Shown: positions 1 through 7,796, numbered from the stretch's first letter. The stretch: 50,865 bases of DNA from Streptomyces sp. SID10853 (GCF_010548145.1 NZ_JAAGLN010000020.1:1-50865), one strand, 5' to 3'. Notes: generated from the sequence alone by a model not told the origin. A program made the numbers and translations.

Positions 1-253
1 CGGCCCTGGCCCGGGGCGGCCTCCCGCGCGCGCCGGCGAGCACGGGGCCGGGGTGCCGGTGGCGGAGCTGAGTGCCCGCTGCACGGCGGCGTCCCCGGCC
101 GTGCCCCCGGCCACTTCCTCGGTGGCTTCCTCGGTTGCTTCGTCGGTCTCGTCTCCGGCCGCTTCCTCGGTCTCGGACCCGGTCTCGTCCCCAGCCGTGT
201 CGCCGGTCGCGTCCCCGGTCTCGCGTCAGGGTGAAGTGCGCCTGGCCGCCTGA
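1..253 (+). other. Low-complexity open frame at window edge
   Basis: A frame open from base 2 runs to a TGA at 251-253 and encodes a tail made almost only of Ser, Val, Ala and Pro with imperfect 'gcttcctcggt' repeats. It could be the C-terminus of a gene that starts outside the window. On the opposite strand the same DNA reads as an acidic Glu/Asp/Thr-rich stretch with a stop just upstream and no good start. Both frames have high GC at third positions, so I cannot choose between them. No domain is recognisable. Confidence 0.25.
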
Positions 254-297
254 GGGTTCAGCACCCGAAGGAGCGCGGGAGGGAACTCGGAGGGCCC

Positions 298-342
298 GGG
301 AGGGCCGTACGGGGCGCGGTTCACGCCCCGTACGGCCCTCCC
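298..342. terminator. Strong hairpin, likely bidirectional terminator
   Basis: Bases 298-316 and 324-342 are perfect 19-nt inverted repeats around a 7-nt loop. The hairpin lies just past the stop of the leftward clpP operon (430) and past the end of any rightward gene entering from the left. There is no U-tract, which is common for Streptomyces terminators. Confidence 0.7.
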
Positions 343-385
343 CCGTACGGCCCTCCCCCGTACGGCCCTCCCCCGTACGGCCCTC
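326..385. repeat. Four perfect 15-bp tandem repeats
   Basis: The unit CCCCGTACGGCCCTC occurs four times without mismatch (326-340, 341-355, 356-370, 371-385). The first copy is also the right arm of the hairpin at 298-342, so each further copy could pair with the left arm. Slipped-strand duplication of a terminator arm is the simplest explanation. Confidence 0.9.
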
Positions 386-429
386 CCCCGCCCGCAGGCC
401 CCGGGCCCCTGCCCCGCCCCGCCCCGCTG

Positions 430-1053
430 TTACGCGACTGCGTTCCGGCGGCTGAGCACCTGGTCGGCGAGCCCGTACGCGACGGCTTCGCGCGCGGTGA
501 AGACCTTGTCCCGGTCCATGTCGGCGCGCAGCTGGGCGAGTTCGTGGTGGGTGTGCCGGGCGAGCACCTCCTCCACCTCCGAGCGGATCCGGAGCATCTC
601 CTTCGCCCGCAGGCTGAGGTCGGACACGGTGCCCTGCTGGCCGCCGCTCGCGGGCTGCCCCAGCAGGACCCGTGCGTGGTCGAGGACGAACCGCCGCCCG
701 GGGTCCCCGCCGGCGAGCAGCACCGCGGCGGTCGAGGCCGCCTGCCCGACGCAGAAGGTCGAGATGGGCGAGCTGACGAAGGTCATCGTGTCGTAGATGG
801 CCATCAGCGAAGTGACCGATCCGCCCGGCGAGTTGAGGTAGAGGGAGATCTCGGTCTCCTGGCTGGACGACTCCAGGTGCAGCAGCTGCGCGATGACGAC
901 GTTGGCCACACCGTCGTCGATCTCGGTGCCGATGAAGATGATCCGCTCCGAGAGCAGCCGGCTGAAGACGTCGTAGGACCGCTCCCCCTGCGGGGTGCGC
1001 TCGACGACGTTCGGAATCGTGTACTGACCCATGTCCACCGCGTACCGGTCCAT
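430..1053 (-). CDS. clpP: ClpP-family protease subunit lacking the catalytic His (ClpP4-like)
   Basis: Self-compartmentalising serine protease subunit that forms the ClpP tetradecamer with Clp ATPases in the cytoplasm; 207 aa. The fold signature is intact (NSPGGS near residue 75, GQAAS with Ser107, RADMDRD with Asp178), but the usual H-Q-P of the active site reads L-L-G-Q-P, so the catalytic His is Gly (residue 132). Start ATG 1053 lies one base after the stop of the upstream clpP. An in-frame ATG at 1032 (MGQYT) with GGTGG before it is an equally plausible start. The two genes resemble the second Streptomyces ClpP operon (clpP3-clpP4). I infer that this subunit is structural or regulatory in a mixed complex. 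Confidence 0.9.
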   Translation of the reverse strand: MDRYAVDMGQYTIPNVVERTPQGERSYDVFSRLLSERIIFIGTEIDDGVANVVIAQLLHLESSSQETEISLYLNSPGGSVTSLMAIYDTMTFVSSPISTFCVGQAASTAAVLLAGGDPGRRFVLDHARVLLGQPASGGQQGTVSDLSLRAKEMLRIRSEVEEVLARHTHHELAQLRADMDRDKVFTAREAVAYGLADQVLSRRNAVA

Positions 1054-1054
1054 C

Positions 1055-1711
1055 TCAGAGCCCCGTCCGTCGCCGGGGGCCGGCCGGGCGGACGTCGCCG
1101 AGCGACTCCACGACCCGGTCCACCATGCCGTACTCCATGGCCTGCACCGCGGTGAACCAGCGGTCGCGGTCACCGTCGCGGGAGATCGTCTCCTCGCTGC
1201 GGCCGGTGTGCTCCGCGGTGATCCGTTCGATGGCCTTCTTGGTGAATTCGAGGTTCTCCGCCTGGATGGCGATGTCGGCTGCGGTCCCACCGATGCCGGC
1301 CGACGGCTGGTGCATCATGATCCGCGCGTTCGGCAGGGCGAAACGCTTGCCACGGGTGCCGACAGTGAGCAGGAACTGGCCCATGCTGGCGGCGAACCCC
1401 ATCGCGAGAGTGGAGACGTCGTTCGGGATGAGCTGCATCGTGTCGTAGATCGCCAGTCCCGCTGTCACGGAGCCGCCGGGACTGTTGATGTACAGGCTGA
1501 TGTCCGTCTTGGGGTCCTCCGCCGACAGCAGGAGCAGCTGGGCGCAGACCCGGTTGGCCGACACCTCGTCGACCTGGGTGCCCAGGAGGACGATGCGCTG
1601 CATCAGGAGCTGTGCGGCCAGGTGGTCGTCGAAGCGGGTGGCGGGTGTGCTGTCGTCGTCCGACGCACGGGGGGCGAGGGCAGTGCCCCAGCCGGTAGAG
1701 GGAGTTGGCAT
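1055..1711 (-). CDS. clpP: ATP-dependent Clp protease proteolytic subunit (ClpP3-like)
   Basis: Catalytic ClpP subunit, 218 aa, which degrades unfolded or tagged proteins delivered by ClpX or ClpC. The full triad is visible: Ser109 in GFAASMG, His134 in MMHQP, Asp179 in RDGDRD. The first ~28 residues are a variable, probably processed leader. ATG 1711 has a clear AAGGAGG at a good distance; longer in-frame starts run into the terminator region and are rejected. The gene is first in a two-gene operon with the His-less ClpP. In Streptomyces the second clpP operon is activated by PopR when ClpP1P2 activity falls; I did not find a convincing PopR palindrome here. Confidence 0.93.
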   Translation of the reverse strand: MPTPSTGWGTALAPRASDDDSTPATRFDDHLAAQLLMQRIVLLGTQVDEVSANRVCAQLLLLSAEDPKTDISLYINSPGGSVTAGLAIYDTMQLIPNDVSTLAMGFAASMGQFLLTVGTRGKRFALPNARIMMHQPSAGIGGTAADIAIQAENLEFTKKAIERITAEHTGRSEETISRDGDRDRWFTAVQAMEYGMVDRVVESLGDVRPAGPRRRTGL

Positions 1712-1898
1712 CGGGGTCCTCCTTGTCGGGGCGCGGGACTCCTGCTCCGCGCTCTGCCCCCACTGTCGGCCCGGTGGTGGCCCCTGCCGGGCTTTCTCGG
1801 CCCGCAGCAGATTCGCTGACGGCAGAGCCCGCCGGGCCCGCGGTCGGCTGCGGGGCCGGCCGGGGTGTCTGGAGCCCGGGTTCGCCCGCGGTGGCCGA

Positions 1899-1951
1899 AC
1901 GCACCGGTGGCGGGGACCCACGTGTGCCGTGGGTCCCCGCCACCGGTGCTG
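1899..1951 (-). terminator. 22-bp perfect stem between aquaporin and clpP
   Basis: Bases 1901-1922 pair with 1928-1949 without mismatch around a 5-nt loop. The stem lies downstream of the aquaporin stop and about 190 bp upstream of the clpP start, both genes being read leftward. The likely role is aquaporin termination that insulates clpP; a longer clpP leader RNA could also carry it. Confidence 0.7.
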
Positions 1952-1973
1952 GCCGCGAGTCGAGCGATGTCCT

Positions 1974-2025
1974 TCCGGGCCTCCGGGCCTCCGGGCCTCT
2001 GAGCCTCCGGGCCGTCGGGCCTTCC
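1974..2025. repeat. Short imperfect CCTCCGGGC repeats
   Basis: A run of 'cctccgggc' and near copies follows the aquaporin stop. It is low-complexity 3' sequence and no function is evident. Confidence 0.5.
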
Positions 2026-2026
2026 G

Positions 2027-2839
2027 TCAGTCGGCCGCGGGAATCCTCCCGGCCTCCTGCTTGCCGAGCGAAGGCAGGTAACGCCCGATCAGCAGCTTGT
2101 ACAGACCCGCGCCGAGCGCACCGCCGACGAGCGGCCCGACGATCGGCACCCAGAAGTAGAAGTTGCCGTACTGATCTCGCCACGCCGTGTGATAGCCGGT
2201 GATGAAGCTCGCCAGCCGGGGGCCGAAGTCACGGGCGGGGTTGATGGCGTACCCGGCGTCGGCGCCGAACGCCATCCCGATGGCGACGATGAGCAGACCG
2301 ATGAGCAGCGGCCCCAGGTTGGCGCCGGGCGGGTCGTTGAGCAGGTCGGTCAGGGCGAACAGCACGAACAGCAGGATCGCCGTACCGAGGATCTGGTCGC
2401 GCAGCGCTCCCCACTCACTGACGGGCAGATTTCCGTTGCCGGGCAGCGTCGAGAAGACGAACTGCGTCTTGAAGGTGTGGCCGGGGTCGAACTTGGCCAG
2501 CACTTCGGTGTAGTTCCACCGTACGAGCAGCGCGGCGACGAAGGCACCGGCGGTCTGCGCCACGATGTAGGGGGCGACCTTCGCCCAGGAGAAGCCGCGG
2601 AAGAGGGCGAAGGCGAGGGTGACCGCGGGGTTGATGTGGGCCCCGCTGATCCGGCCTGCGACATAGACGCCCAGGGTGACGCCGAGACCCCAGGCCCAGG
2701 CGATGCTGTCGTGGTCCCCGAGGCCCGCGGCCACGACCTGCGCCACCACCCCGCATCCGAACAGGATGAGGATCAGGGTGCCTGCGAACTCGGCGGACAG
2801 TTCAGAGACCAGACCCGTTCTCTTTGCGCCTTTTGACAT
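2027..2839 (-). CDS. MIP-family channel, glycerol facilitator type
   Basis: Six-helix inner-membrane channel for glycerol and small polyols, and possibly water; 270 aa. Both pore motifs are present: N-P-A at residues 70-72 (GAHINPAVT) and N-P-A-R-D at 200-204. Asp after the second NPAR is typical of glycerol-conducting GlpF proteins rather than strict water channels. ATG 2839 has GGAGG upstream; the long N-terminal extension open in this frame is an artefact of GC-rich DNA. Unlike the usual glpF-glpK-glpD arrangement, no glycerol kinase or dehydrogenase is adjacent, so substrate is less certain. Confidence 0.88.
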   Translation of the reverse strand: MSKGAKRTGLVSELSAEFAGTLILILFGCGVVAQVVAAGLGDHDSIAWAWGLGVTLGVYVAGRISGAHINPAVTLAFALFRGFSWAKVAPYIVAQTAGAFVAALLVRWNYTEVLAKFDPGHTFKTQFVFSTLPGNGNLPVSEWGALRDQILGTAILLFVLFALTDLLNDPPGANLGPLLIGLLIVAIGMAFGADAGYAINPARDFGPRLASFITGYHTAWRDQYGNFYFWVPIVGPLVGGALGAGLYKLLIGRYLPSLGKQEAGRIPAAD

Positions 2840-3108
2840 GGACACCTGCCTCCAGACAATGCGGGCTGAGACGTACGGCCGGCGGCACGCAGGGGCAGGG
2901 GGCGGCAGACTGACGCACCGTACGACCGAAGTACGCACACCGGCATACCCCATACGACGTGCACCAGCGCACCGGCGCAAGCTGTGGCGCGCGACCGGGT
3001 GTGACCACCCCCATGGGGACACCACCCGGCCGGGTGCATCCAGTCCGGCACCAACGGCCCCCACCGAGCCCACGCCCACCCACTCTTGACGCGAACACGT
3101 CGAGCTGA
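2840..3108. other. Intergenic leader between aquaporin and LPMO
   Basis: No gene is supported in this divergent gap. It must hold the aquaporin promoter. On the plus strand TTGACG at 3086-3091 fits a -35 for the LPMO gene, with the DasR-like palindrome covering the -10 position. Confidence 0.5.
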
Positions 3109-3124
3109 AATGGTCTGGACCAAG
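3109..3124 (+). promoter_or_regulatory. DasR-responsive element (dre)-like operator
   Basis: The core TGGTCTGGACCA at 3111-3122 differs by one base from the DasR consensus TGGTCTAGACCA. It sits 17 nt after a TTGACG -35 candidate and about 175 nt upstream of a chitin-active LPMO gene, the kind of gene DasR (GntR family, GlcNAc-phosphate sensing) controls in Streptomyces. Confidence 0.65.
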
Positions 3125-3296
3125 TTGGCGGAGACCACTGACGCCGTTGCCGCACCGCGCGGTTCCCTCCGGCACGAGGTGGTCGGCGCCGCTCCCCTTC
3201 GCGCCTCTCGGCCCCACCCGCGAGAGGCCGGCCTGGACGCGCCCGGCCCCCCACAGGCCGGGCGCGTCCAGGAAGACCTGATGTGAAGGAGTTCTC

Positions 3297-3812
3297 ATGC
3301 ACGCGAAAAGGAAGACAGCCGCGATCCTCGGTGCGGTCCTCGCGCCCGTACTCGCGCTCAGCCTGCCGGTCGGCTCCGCGAGCGCCCACGGATATATCTC
3401 GTCACCGCCGAGCAGGCAGGCACAGTGCGCCGCACACACCGTCAGCTGCGGTGCCATCACCTATGAGCCGCAGAGCGTGGAGGGGCCCAAGGGCCTGCAG
3501 AGCTGCAGCGGCGGGAACGCCCAGTACGCCGAGCTGGACGACGACTCCAAGGGCTGGGCCGTCACACCGGTCTCCTCCACCACGGAGTTCAAGTGGACAC
3601 TGACCGCCCAGCACGCCACCAGCACCTGGCAGTACTTCGTCGGCGGCCAGAAGATCGCCGAGTTCGACGACCACGGGGCGAAGCCCGGCGCGACCGTCAC
3701 CCACTCGGTGAATTTCGGCGGCCTCAAGGGGCAGCAGAAGGTCCTGGCCGTCTGGAACATCGCGGACACCAGTAACGCCTTCTACACCTGCATCGACGTG
3801 AACGTCGGCTGA
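3297..3812 (+). CDS. Secreted AA10 lytic polysaccharide monooxygenase, small chitin-binding type
   Basis: Copper enzyme that cleaves crystalline chitin oxidatively outside the cell and helps chitinases; 171 aa. A signal peptide (K-R-K then a hydrophobic run) ends at AHG, leaving His31 as the mature N-terminus (HGYISSPPSR). With His106 it forms the copper-binding histidine brace. Cysteines are spaced for disulfides and there is no separate carbohydrate-binding domain, as in the small CHB/Chb3 proteins. ATG 3297 has GAAGGAG upstream. The DasR-like operator upstream suggests induction by N-acetylglucosamine. Confidence 0.92.
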   Translation: MHAKRKTAAILGAVLAPVLALSLPVGSASAHGYISSPPSRQAQCAAHTVSCGAITYEPQSVEGPKGLQSCSGGNAQYAELDDDSKGWAVTPVSSTTEFKWTLTAQHATSTWQYFVGGQKIAEFDDHGAKPGATVTHSVNFGGLKGQQKVLAVWNIADTSNAFYTCIDVNVG

Positions 3813-3825
3813 CACAGAGACCGCA

Positions 3826-3875
3826 CCGGCACGGGCGGGCCCCGCCCAGGACAGTCCGGGGCCCGCCCGCGCCGG
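3826..3875. terminator. Bidirectional hairpin terminator
   Basis: A perfect 12-bp GC stem (3832-3843 with 3858-3869) is extended by five more pairs after one mismatch. It lies between the convergent LPMO gene and the gene ending at 3901. Confidence 0.8.
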
Positions 3876-3900
3876 ACGGTCGCTGCCGTGGTCGCCAGGC

Positions 3901-4263
3901 TCAGCCGAGTACGCGGCGGACCGCGGGCAGTGCGTCGCCTGGGTTGCGGACCAGGATCATCCTGGCGGTCGGCGCGTAGGCGTGAATGACGTTGAGAATT
4001 CGGTTGAACCAGAGGCTTGTCAGCTCGGTCGGCGGTAGCTCAGGGTCCTGGCCGCTGATGAAGCTGCCGATCACCACGCCGTCGTACTCGGTGTTGCTCA
4101 GTTCCTGGATCAGCCGGGTGTCACCGGCCTCATCGTCGGTGAGGACGATGACCGTGGCCGCCAGACCCGCCTCCCGCAGGCGTGCCTGAACCTTCTCGCC
4201 TATCTCCGGGTGCTTGCCGAAGCCCAGAACCCGCCACGGTTTGAGGACGTCCGATGTCGACAA
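3901..4263 (-). CDS. Conserved small protein of unknown function
   Basis: A 120-aa cytoplasmic protein I do not recognise. The pattern WRVLGFGKHPEIGEKVQARLREAGL, then VIVLTDDEAGDTRLI, DGVVIGSFISG and ARMILVRNPGD looks like an alternating beta-alpha (Rossmann-like) fold. The start is TTG at 4263 with AGGAG upstream. It is divergent from a TetR regulator and shares the 70-bp gap with its palindromes, so it is probably the regulator's target. TetR neighbours are often enzymes or exporters acting on the inducer, but nothing here fixes a reaction. Confidence 0.7.
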   Translation of the reverse strand: MSTSDVLKPWRVLGFGKHPEIGEKVQARLREAGLAATVIVLTDDEAGDTRLIQELSNTEYDGVVIGSFISGQDPELPPTELTSLWFNRILNVIHAYAPTARMILVRNPGDALPAVRRVLG

Positions 4264-4297
4264 CGCCGTCTCCTGCTCCTAGAATTGGCTTAACCAT

Positions 4298-4329
4298 AAG
4301 TCGAATGACTTGACTGGGAGGCTAGTCAA
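4298..4329. promoter_or_regulatory. Paired palindromes in divergent promoter, probable TetR operator
   Basis: AAGTC-GAAT-GACTT (4298-4311) and TTGACT-N8-AGTCAA (4310-4329) overlap in the gap between the two divergent genes, ending 5 bases before the TetR start. This is where an autoregulatory TetR would bind. Confidence 0.6.
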
Positions 4330-4334
4330 ATCAC

Positions 4335-4985
4335 ATGACAAGCGTCAAGAGCACTCAGCGCAAGTACCGCTCCCCCTTGCGCGACGAGAGCGCCCGCCGT
4401 ACTCGCGAGGCCGTGGTGGAGGCCGCCGGGGAGGTGTTCGTGAATGAGGGCTACTCGGGCGCCACGATCGACCAGATCGCGGCGCGCGCCGGTGTATCCC
4501 GTCAGACGGTCTTCGGAGTGGGCGGCAAGGCGCAGCTGTTCGGGCTCGCCCGCCAGCGGGTGGCCGAGGGCGGTAGCGTCAGCGCCAACGACGGAGACTT
4601 CCGGCGGATCCTGGTGATCCAGGACGCGCACCGGCTTCTTACCGAGTTCGCCGCCTTCACTGCTGCCATCTCGCAGCGGCTCGGGGCCCTGCAACTGGTG
4701 CTCGAGCAAGCCGCAGGAAGCGACTCCGAGCTGGCACAACTGCTGGAGAAATCCCAGGACGAGCTGCTGGAGTGTGCCCGTGGCGTCCTCGCGGCGGTGG
4801 CCGCGACAGGTTCGCTACGGCGCGATGTCCCCGCCGAGGTTGCCGCCGACATTCTGTGGCTGCAGATCCAGCCGGCCAATTACCGGCGTCTCGTGGAGGA
4901 ACGCGGCTGGAGCCACCGCGCGTTCGAGCGGTGGCATGCCGCGACCATGATCGCCGCCTTGTTGGAACCTGATGGAGCCGGGTAG
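4335..4985 (+). CDS. TetR-family transcriptional regulator
   Basis: Dimeric repressor, 216 aa. The N-terminal helix-turn-helix is clear (RRTREAVVEAAGEVFVNEGYSG, then IDQIAARAGVSRQTVF, residues 22-60). The helical C-terminal domain that binds an effector is not of a subtype I can name. The usual FxxK after the recognition helix reads FGVGGK. It is divergent from the 120-aa gene at 3901-4263; palindromes between them suggest repression of both. ATG 4335 has only a poor ribosome-binding site. Confidence 0.88.
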   Translation: MTSVKSTQRKYRSPLRDESARRTREAVVEAAGEVFVNEGYSGATIDQIAARAGVSRQTVFGVGGKAQLFGLARQRVAEGGSVSANDGDFRRILVIQDAHRLLTEFAAFTAAISQRLGALQLVLEQAAGSDSELAQLLEKSQDELLECARGVLAAVAATGSLRRDVPAEVAADILWLQIQPANYRRLVEERGWSHRAFERWHAATMIAALLEPDGAG

Positions 4986-6006
4986 CCGGCGGATAGCCGG
5001 ATAGCCGGTTCTGGCCTGACACTTGGGTCACGAGCCACCCCGGTGTGTCTCGGCCCTCGCGCGGGCGGCGACTCCCCGGCCGAGGCGAACGCCGCCGATC
5101 GTGATGCATCAGGCCGGGTTGGCGAGGTCGACGTGCGCCCGGCTCGTCGTGAAGCACACAGTCCCTCCGTCGCCCGCGATCTGCGCGCCCCAGTCGCCAT
5201 AGTCCTGGCCGCGACTAACCGGGGTGACGGCGCAGTTCCTCGACGCTGAGACGGAACCCGCCATGCCACTCCACGGAGCAGCCAAGGCGCAGGGGGCTGC
5301 GGCCGACGGCGGTGCTTCGGTAACAGGGGCCCAGGGCGAGGCCGAGTGCCAGAAGCGCGGCAGGCGGTGGACGCCGGGGCTGGAACACTCGCTCGGCACG
5401 CGCTTGTGCTCGCCCGGCCGGACCTGCCCTCGGGGCCGCCCGCTCAGCCGTCCCCGCCCCAGGAGGTCGCCGGCCTCCTCCGTCGTCTCCTTGCGCAGCA
5501 GGTGTGGCGGCCACAGGTGCTCGGAGCCAAGGTGGTTCACCACGTCGTCGCGCAGACTCCACTCGGAGCATCCCCCGCTCTTCCTCCTGGTTTTCGCGGT
5601 GGACACGGCGTCGGTTTCCCCTGCACGTGCGGACGCCTCCGAAACCCCGTTGACTACGGGCCCTTGCGGGGGGGTGGGATCACGGCCGCTGGCAGGACCG
5701 CCTTGGCCGGCTGCGGTCCCGACACTACGTAACCAGGTGCGACCCCGGCCGTGCTGACAGGCGGTGAGATCCACGAGCTGTGGTGCTGACGGAACCCGAG
5801 ACTCGCCTGCGCCTCCCTGTTCGTCACCGACGCGCACGGTGGTTTTGATCACGAACTGTTGATACCGGCTGTGAGGTGCCCGGTTGGGCCTCCGCCTCTG
5901 GCTGATGCCTGCTGCCCGTACGCCCCGGACTGGACACTGGAGGCAGCGCCTATCCCCCTATCCCCTATCCCCTATCCCCTATCCCCTATCCCCTATCCCC
6001 TATCCC
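4986..6006. other. Gene-poor stretch with a possible degraded reading frame
   Basis: No intact gene is supported. On the minus strand two frames look protein-like when joined: one ending at 5215 (hydrophobic run, then WHGGFRLSVEELRRHP) and one from about 5214 to the stop at 5109 (RGQDYGDWGAQIAGDGGTVC). A single frameshift near 5215-5220 would connect them, so this may be a decayed membrane or secreted protein gene. I cannot name a family. The right end is the TATCCCC repeat. Confidence 0.25.
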
Positions 6007-6013
6007 CTATCCC
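5951..6013. repeat. Nine-copy TATCCCC tandem repeat
   Basis: A 7-bp unit is repeated nine times, perfect except for one extra C in the first copy and a truncated last copy. It covers the stop codon (6007-6009) of the leftward secreted-protein gene, so the last codons of that gene lie inside the array. Confidence 0.95.
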
Positions 6014-6396
6014 AGGATGGGGTCGCGGTTGAGAGTGATGGAGTTGACGGATGTCAGGTCGTAGGTTTGCGCGTTCTGTGCCGGGAGTTGAGGGTGACAG
6101 CCGACGCCGTTGTAGCCCGAACACAGGCTGACACCGGCACCGTTGTACTGGTTGTTGACGATGTAGTGGTGGCCGTACTTGCCGCTCAAGTTGTGGGCAC
6201 CGTAGCTGTAATACACGTCAGTCGGGTGGGGGCTGCCCCATGGATTGACGTCCTGGCCGTAGATGCACACAGCCCCGTACGGGCATCCCACCCAAGGGCC
6301 GTCGGCGGGTGCGGCTGACGCTGTCCCGCTGCTTGCCAGTCCGATCCCAGCGAGCAAGGCACCAGCAGCAAGAGCCGTCGTGATTCTGCGCAGCAT
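6007..6396 (-). CDS. Small secreted protein, peptidase-inhibitor-I36-like
   Basis: A 129-aa exported protein. The signal peptide (MLRRITTALAAGALLAGIGLASS, cut near ASA-APA) is followed by a Cys-containing domain: GCPYGAVCIYGQ, a central Gly/Tyr/Asn-rich part, then CSGYNGVGC and TSVNSITLNRDP. This resembles the small secreted actinobacterial proteins annotated as I36-type peptidase inhibitors; the assignment is by pattern only. ATG 6396 with GGGGA upstream gives a proper signal peptide, while the longer frame does not. The stop lies in the TATCCCC array, so array slippage could change the C-terminus. Confidence 0.75.
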   Translation of the reverse strand: MLRRITTALAAGALLAGIGLASSGTASAAPADGPWVGCPYGAVCIYGQDVNPWGSPHPTDVYYSYGAHNLSGKYGHHYIVNNQYNGAGVSLCSGYNGVGCHPQLPAQNAQTYDLTSVNSITLNRDPILG

Positions 6397-6589
6397 GACG
6401 GAGTTCCCCGTTCGTTTGTGGCCCCTGTTCTGCGGGCCGGTCGGCCTCAGACTGGCCCGCACAGGCGCCGGACAGCAAGGCCGACACGAGCACATCTACA
6501 TCTGGAACTACCCGCTCCCACAGGCCGAGTTCCCGGGGGCGGTGGGACGGCGGCCTCTGCTCTGCCCTCGACCTCGTCGGCCACGACAC

Positions 6590-6708
6590 CACAACGAACA
6601 CCCGCACCGCTGGGAACCATCACCGAGGACGTCATCAGGTCGGTCTTCGACGTCAACATCACCGGCCCCATCCATGACCGCCCAGAAGGCGCTGCCGCTG
6701 CTGTCCAT
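6590..6708 (+). pseudogene. Short-chain dehydrogenase fragment
   Basis: Bases from 6607 read PLGTITEDVIRSVFDVNITGPI, the conserved mid-region of SDR enzymes. After a one-base shift at 6673 they continue MTAQKALPLLS, the next conserved SDR helix. Neither the NAD-binding N-terminus nor the YxxxK active site is present. It is a broken internal piece, abutting the transposase relic. Confidence 0.6.
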
Positions 6709-6739
6709 GGTCCTGAAGAGCCGTCCGTAGTGGGCAAAC

Positions 6740-7002
6740 GCGCCGCCCAGCCCCATCACATGGTCGTTCACCACGTTCAGCCAGGTGGTGCCCTTGGGGC
6801 GCAGCCCGAAATACCGGGGGTTCGACCCCGCGTACAGGGTCTGCACGGGCACGGTGAAGCTGATCCCGTCGGCAGAGGTGATCAGGCCCGCCACTCCACG
6901 CCCTCATGACGTCGATCCTTGCTGGGCCTCGATGGACAAGCCGTTCGCCACCGAGACGTCCTCCGCCCGGAAATAACCCTGATCGACCTGGACCAGACGG
7001 CC
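6740..7002 (-). pseudogene. Tn3-family transposase remnant
   Basis: Two minus-strand frames carry consecutive TnpA-like segments: GRLVQVDQGYFRAEDVSVANGL (7002 to about 6907), then ITSADGISFTVPVQTLYAGSNPRYFG and WLNVVNDHVMGLGG (6894 to about 6745). These match the Tn3 TnpA pattern 'VDQxYFR...A..DG.RFVVPVRT.NA.PNPKYFG...WLN.VNDQ..G'. The stop and frameshift around 6894-6906 and loss of both ends show it is dead. No terminal inverted repeats were recognised. Confidence 0.7.
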
Positions 7003-7175
7003 CCGGCTGGGCGTCGGAACGTCCACCTCGCTCAACTGCCTTACGGCCAGGGGAGGAAGGCTTCTCCTCGGGTTCCGCGGAGGTTCTTGCACACGATGAA
7101 AATCGCCGGGGCACAGGGTTCACGTGCGCTACTGTGCAACGTGTTGCAGTCGAGGGGGAACCAGGGGGAAGCGTG

Positions 7176-7796
7176 ATGCGTGCGATGCGGGGCCGGACAG
7201 GTCTTGGGCACCGAAGCCAGAACGGAGTGAGGCAAGGCGGCGCGAAAGCGGCCGCCTTCGGACTCATCGCGGTCGTAACGCTCTCGTTGAGCGGGTGCGG
7301 GGGTGGCGATTCGGATGGTGCGCCGGACGGCAAGAAGTCGACTGCTGAGAAGACCGCTGCCGAACAGCCCGCCGCGGCCGGCTCCAAGGGCCTGGGCCTG
7401 GGCCTGGAGATGAAGGGCGCAAATGGCGCGGTGCTCACCATCGACTCCGTGCAGCGGTACGACGGCGGTGTGGTGACCGTCCGCGGCGAGATGCGCAACG
7501 ACGGCAAGACGGCACTGAACACGGACCACTGGACCGGCGGCAATGACCTGTCGCTGAAGAACGGCTACTCCTCATCGGGTGCCACCCTGGCGGACCTCAA
7601 GGGCAAGAAGCGCTACTACCCGCTGCGGGACACCCAGGGAAACTGCTTGTGCAACCAGTTCCACACGGTCTTCCAGCCCGGCGACACGGCCGCGGTCTTC
7701 GTCCAGTTCCCGGCGCCGCCCGAGGGCACGACGGAGGTCGACTTCGCCATGCCGACCTTCGGCACCGCCCCTGTCAAGATCACGGTCGCGCAGTGA
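7176..7796 (+). CDS. Secreted lipoprotein of unknown function
   Basis: A 206-aa membrane-anchored lipoprotein. A basic N-terminus and hydrophobic run end in a lipobox LSLSGC, then a Gly/Asp/Lys/Ala linker, then a beta-rich domain (GAVLTIDSVQRYDGGVVTVRGEMRNDGKTAL...) with a CLC pair near residue 158. ATG 7176 follows AGGGGGAAG; the in-frame GTG at 7173 is an alternative. Its stop overlaps the start of an OmpA-domain gene, so the two are translationally coupled and probably work together at the cell envelope. Confidence 0.82.
   Translation: MRAMRGRTGLGHRSQNGVRQGGAKAAAFGLIAVVTLSLSGCGGGDSDGAPDGKKSTAEKTAAEQPAAAGSKGLGLGLEMKGANGAVLTIDSVQRYDGGVVTVRGEMRNDGKTALNTDHWTGGNDLSLKNGYSSSGATLADLKGKKRYYPLRDTQGNCLCNQFHTVFQPGDTAAVFVQFPAPPEGTTEVDFAMPTFGTAPVKITVAQ

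Noticed and set aside
1720..1830. A PopR operator for the clpP pair
   Set aside because: TCTGCC and GGCAGA half-sites exist but are about 60 bp apart instead of being separated by 3 bases.
5951..6013. TATCCCC array as a CRISPR or telomere
   Set aside because: There are no spacers between units and the array is too short; Streptomyces telomeres are palindromic, not short simple repeats.
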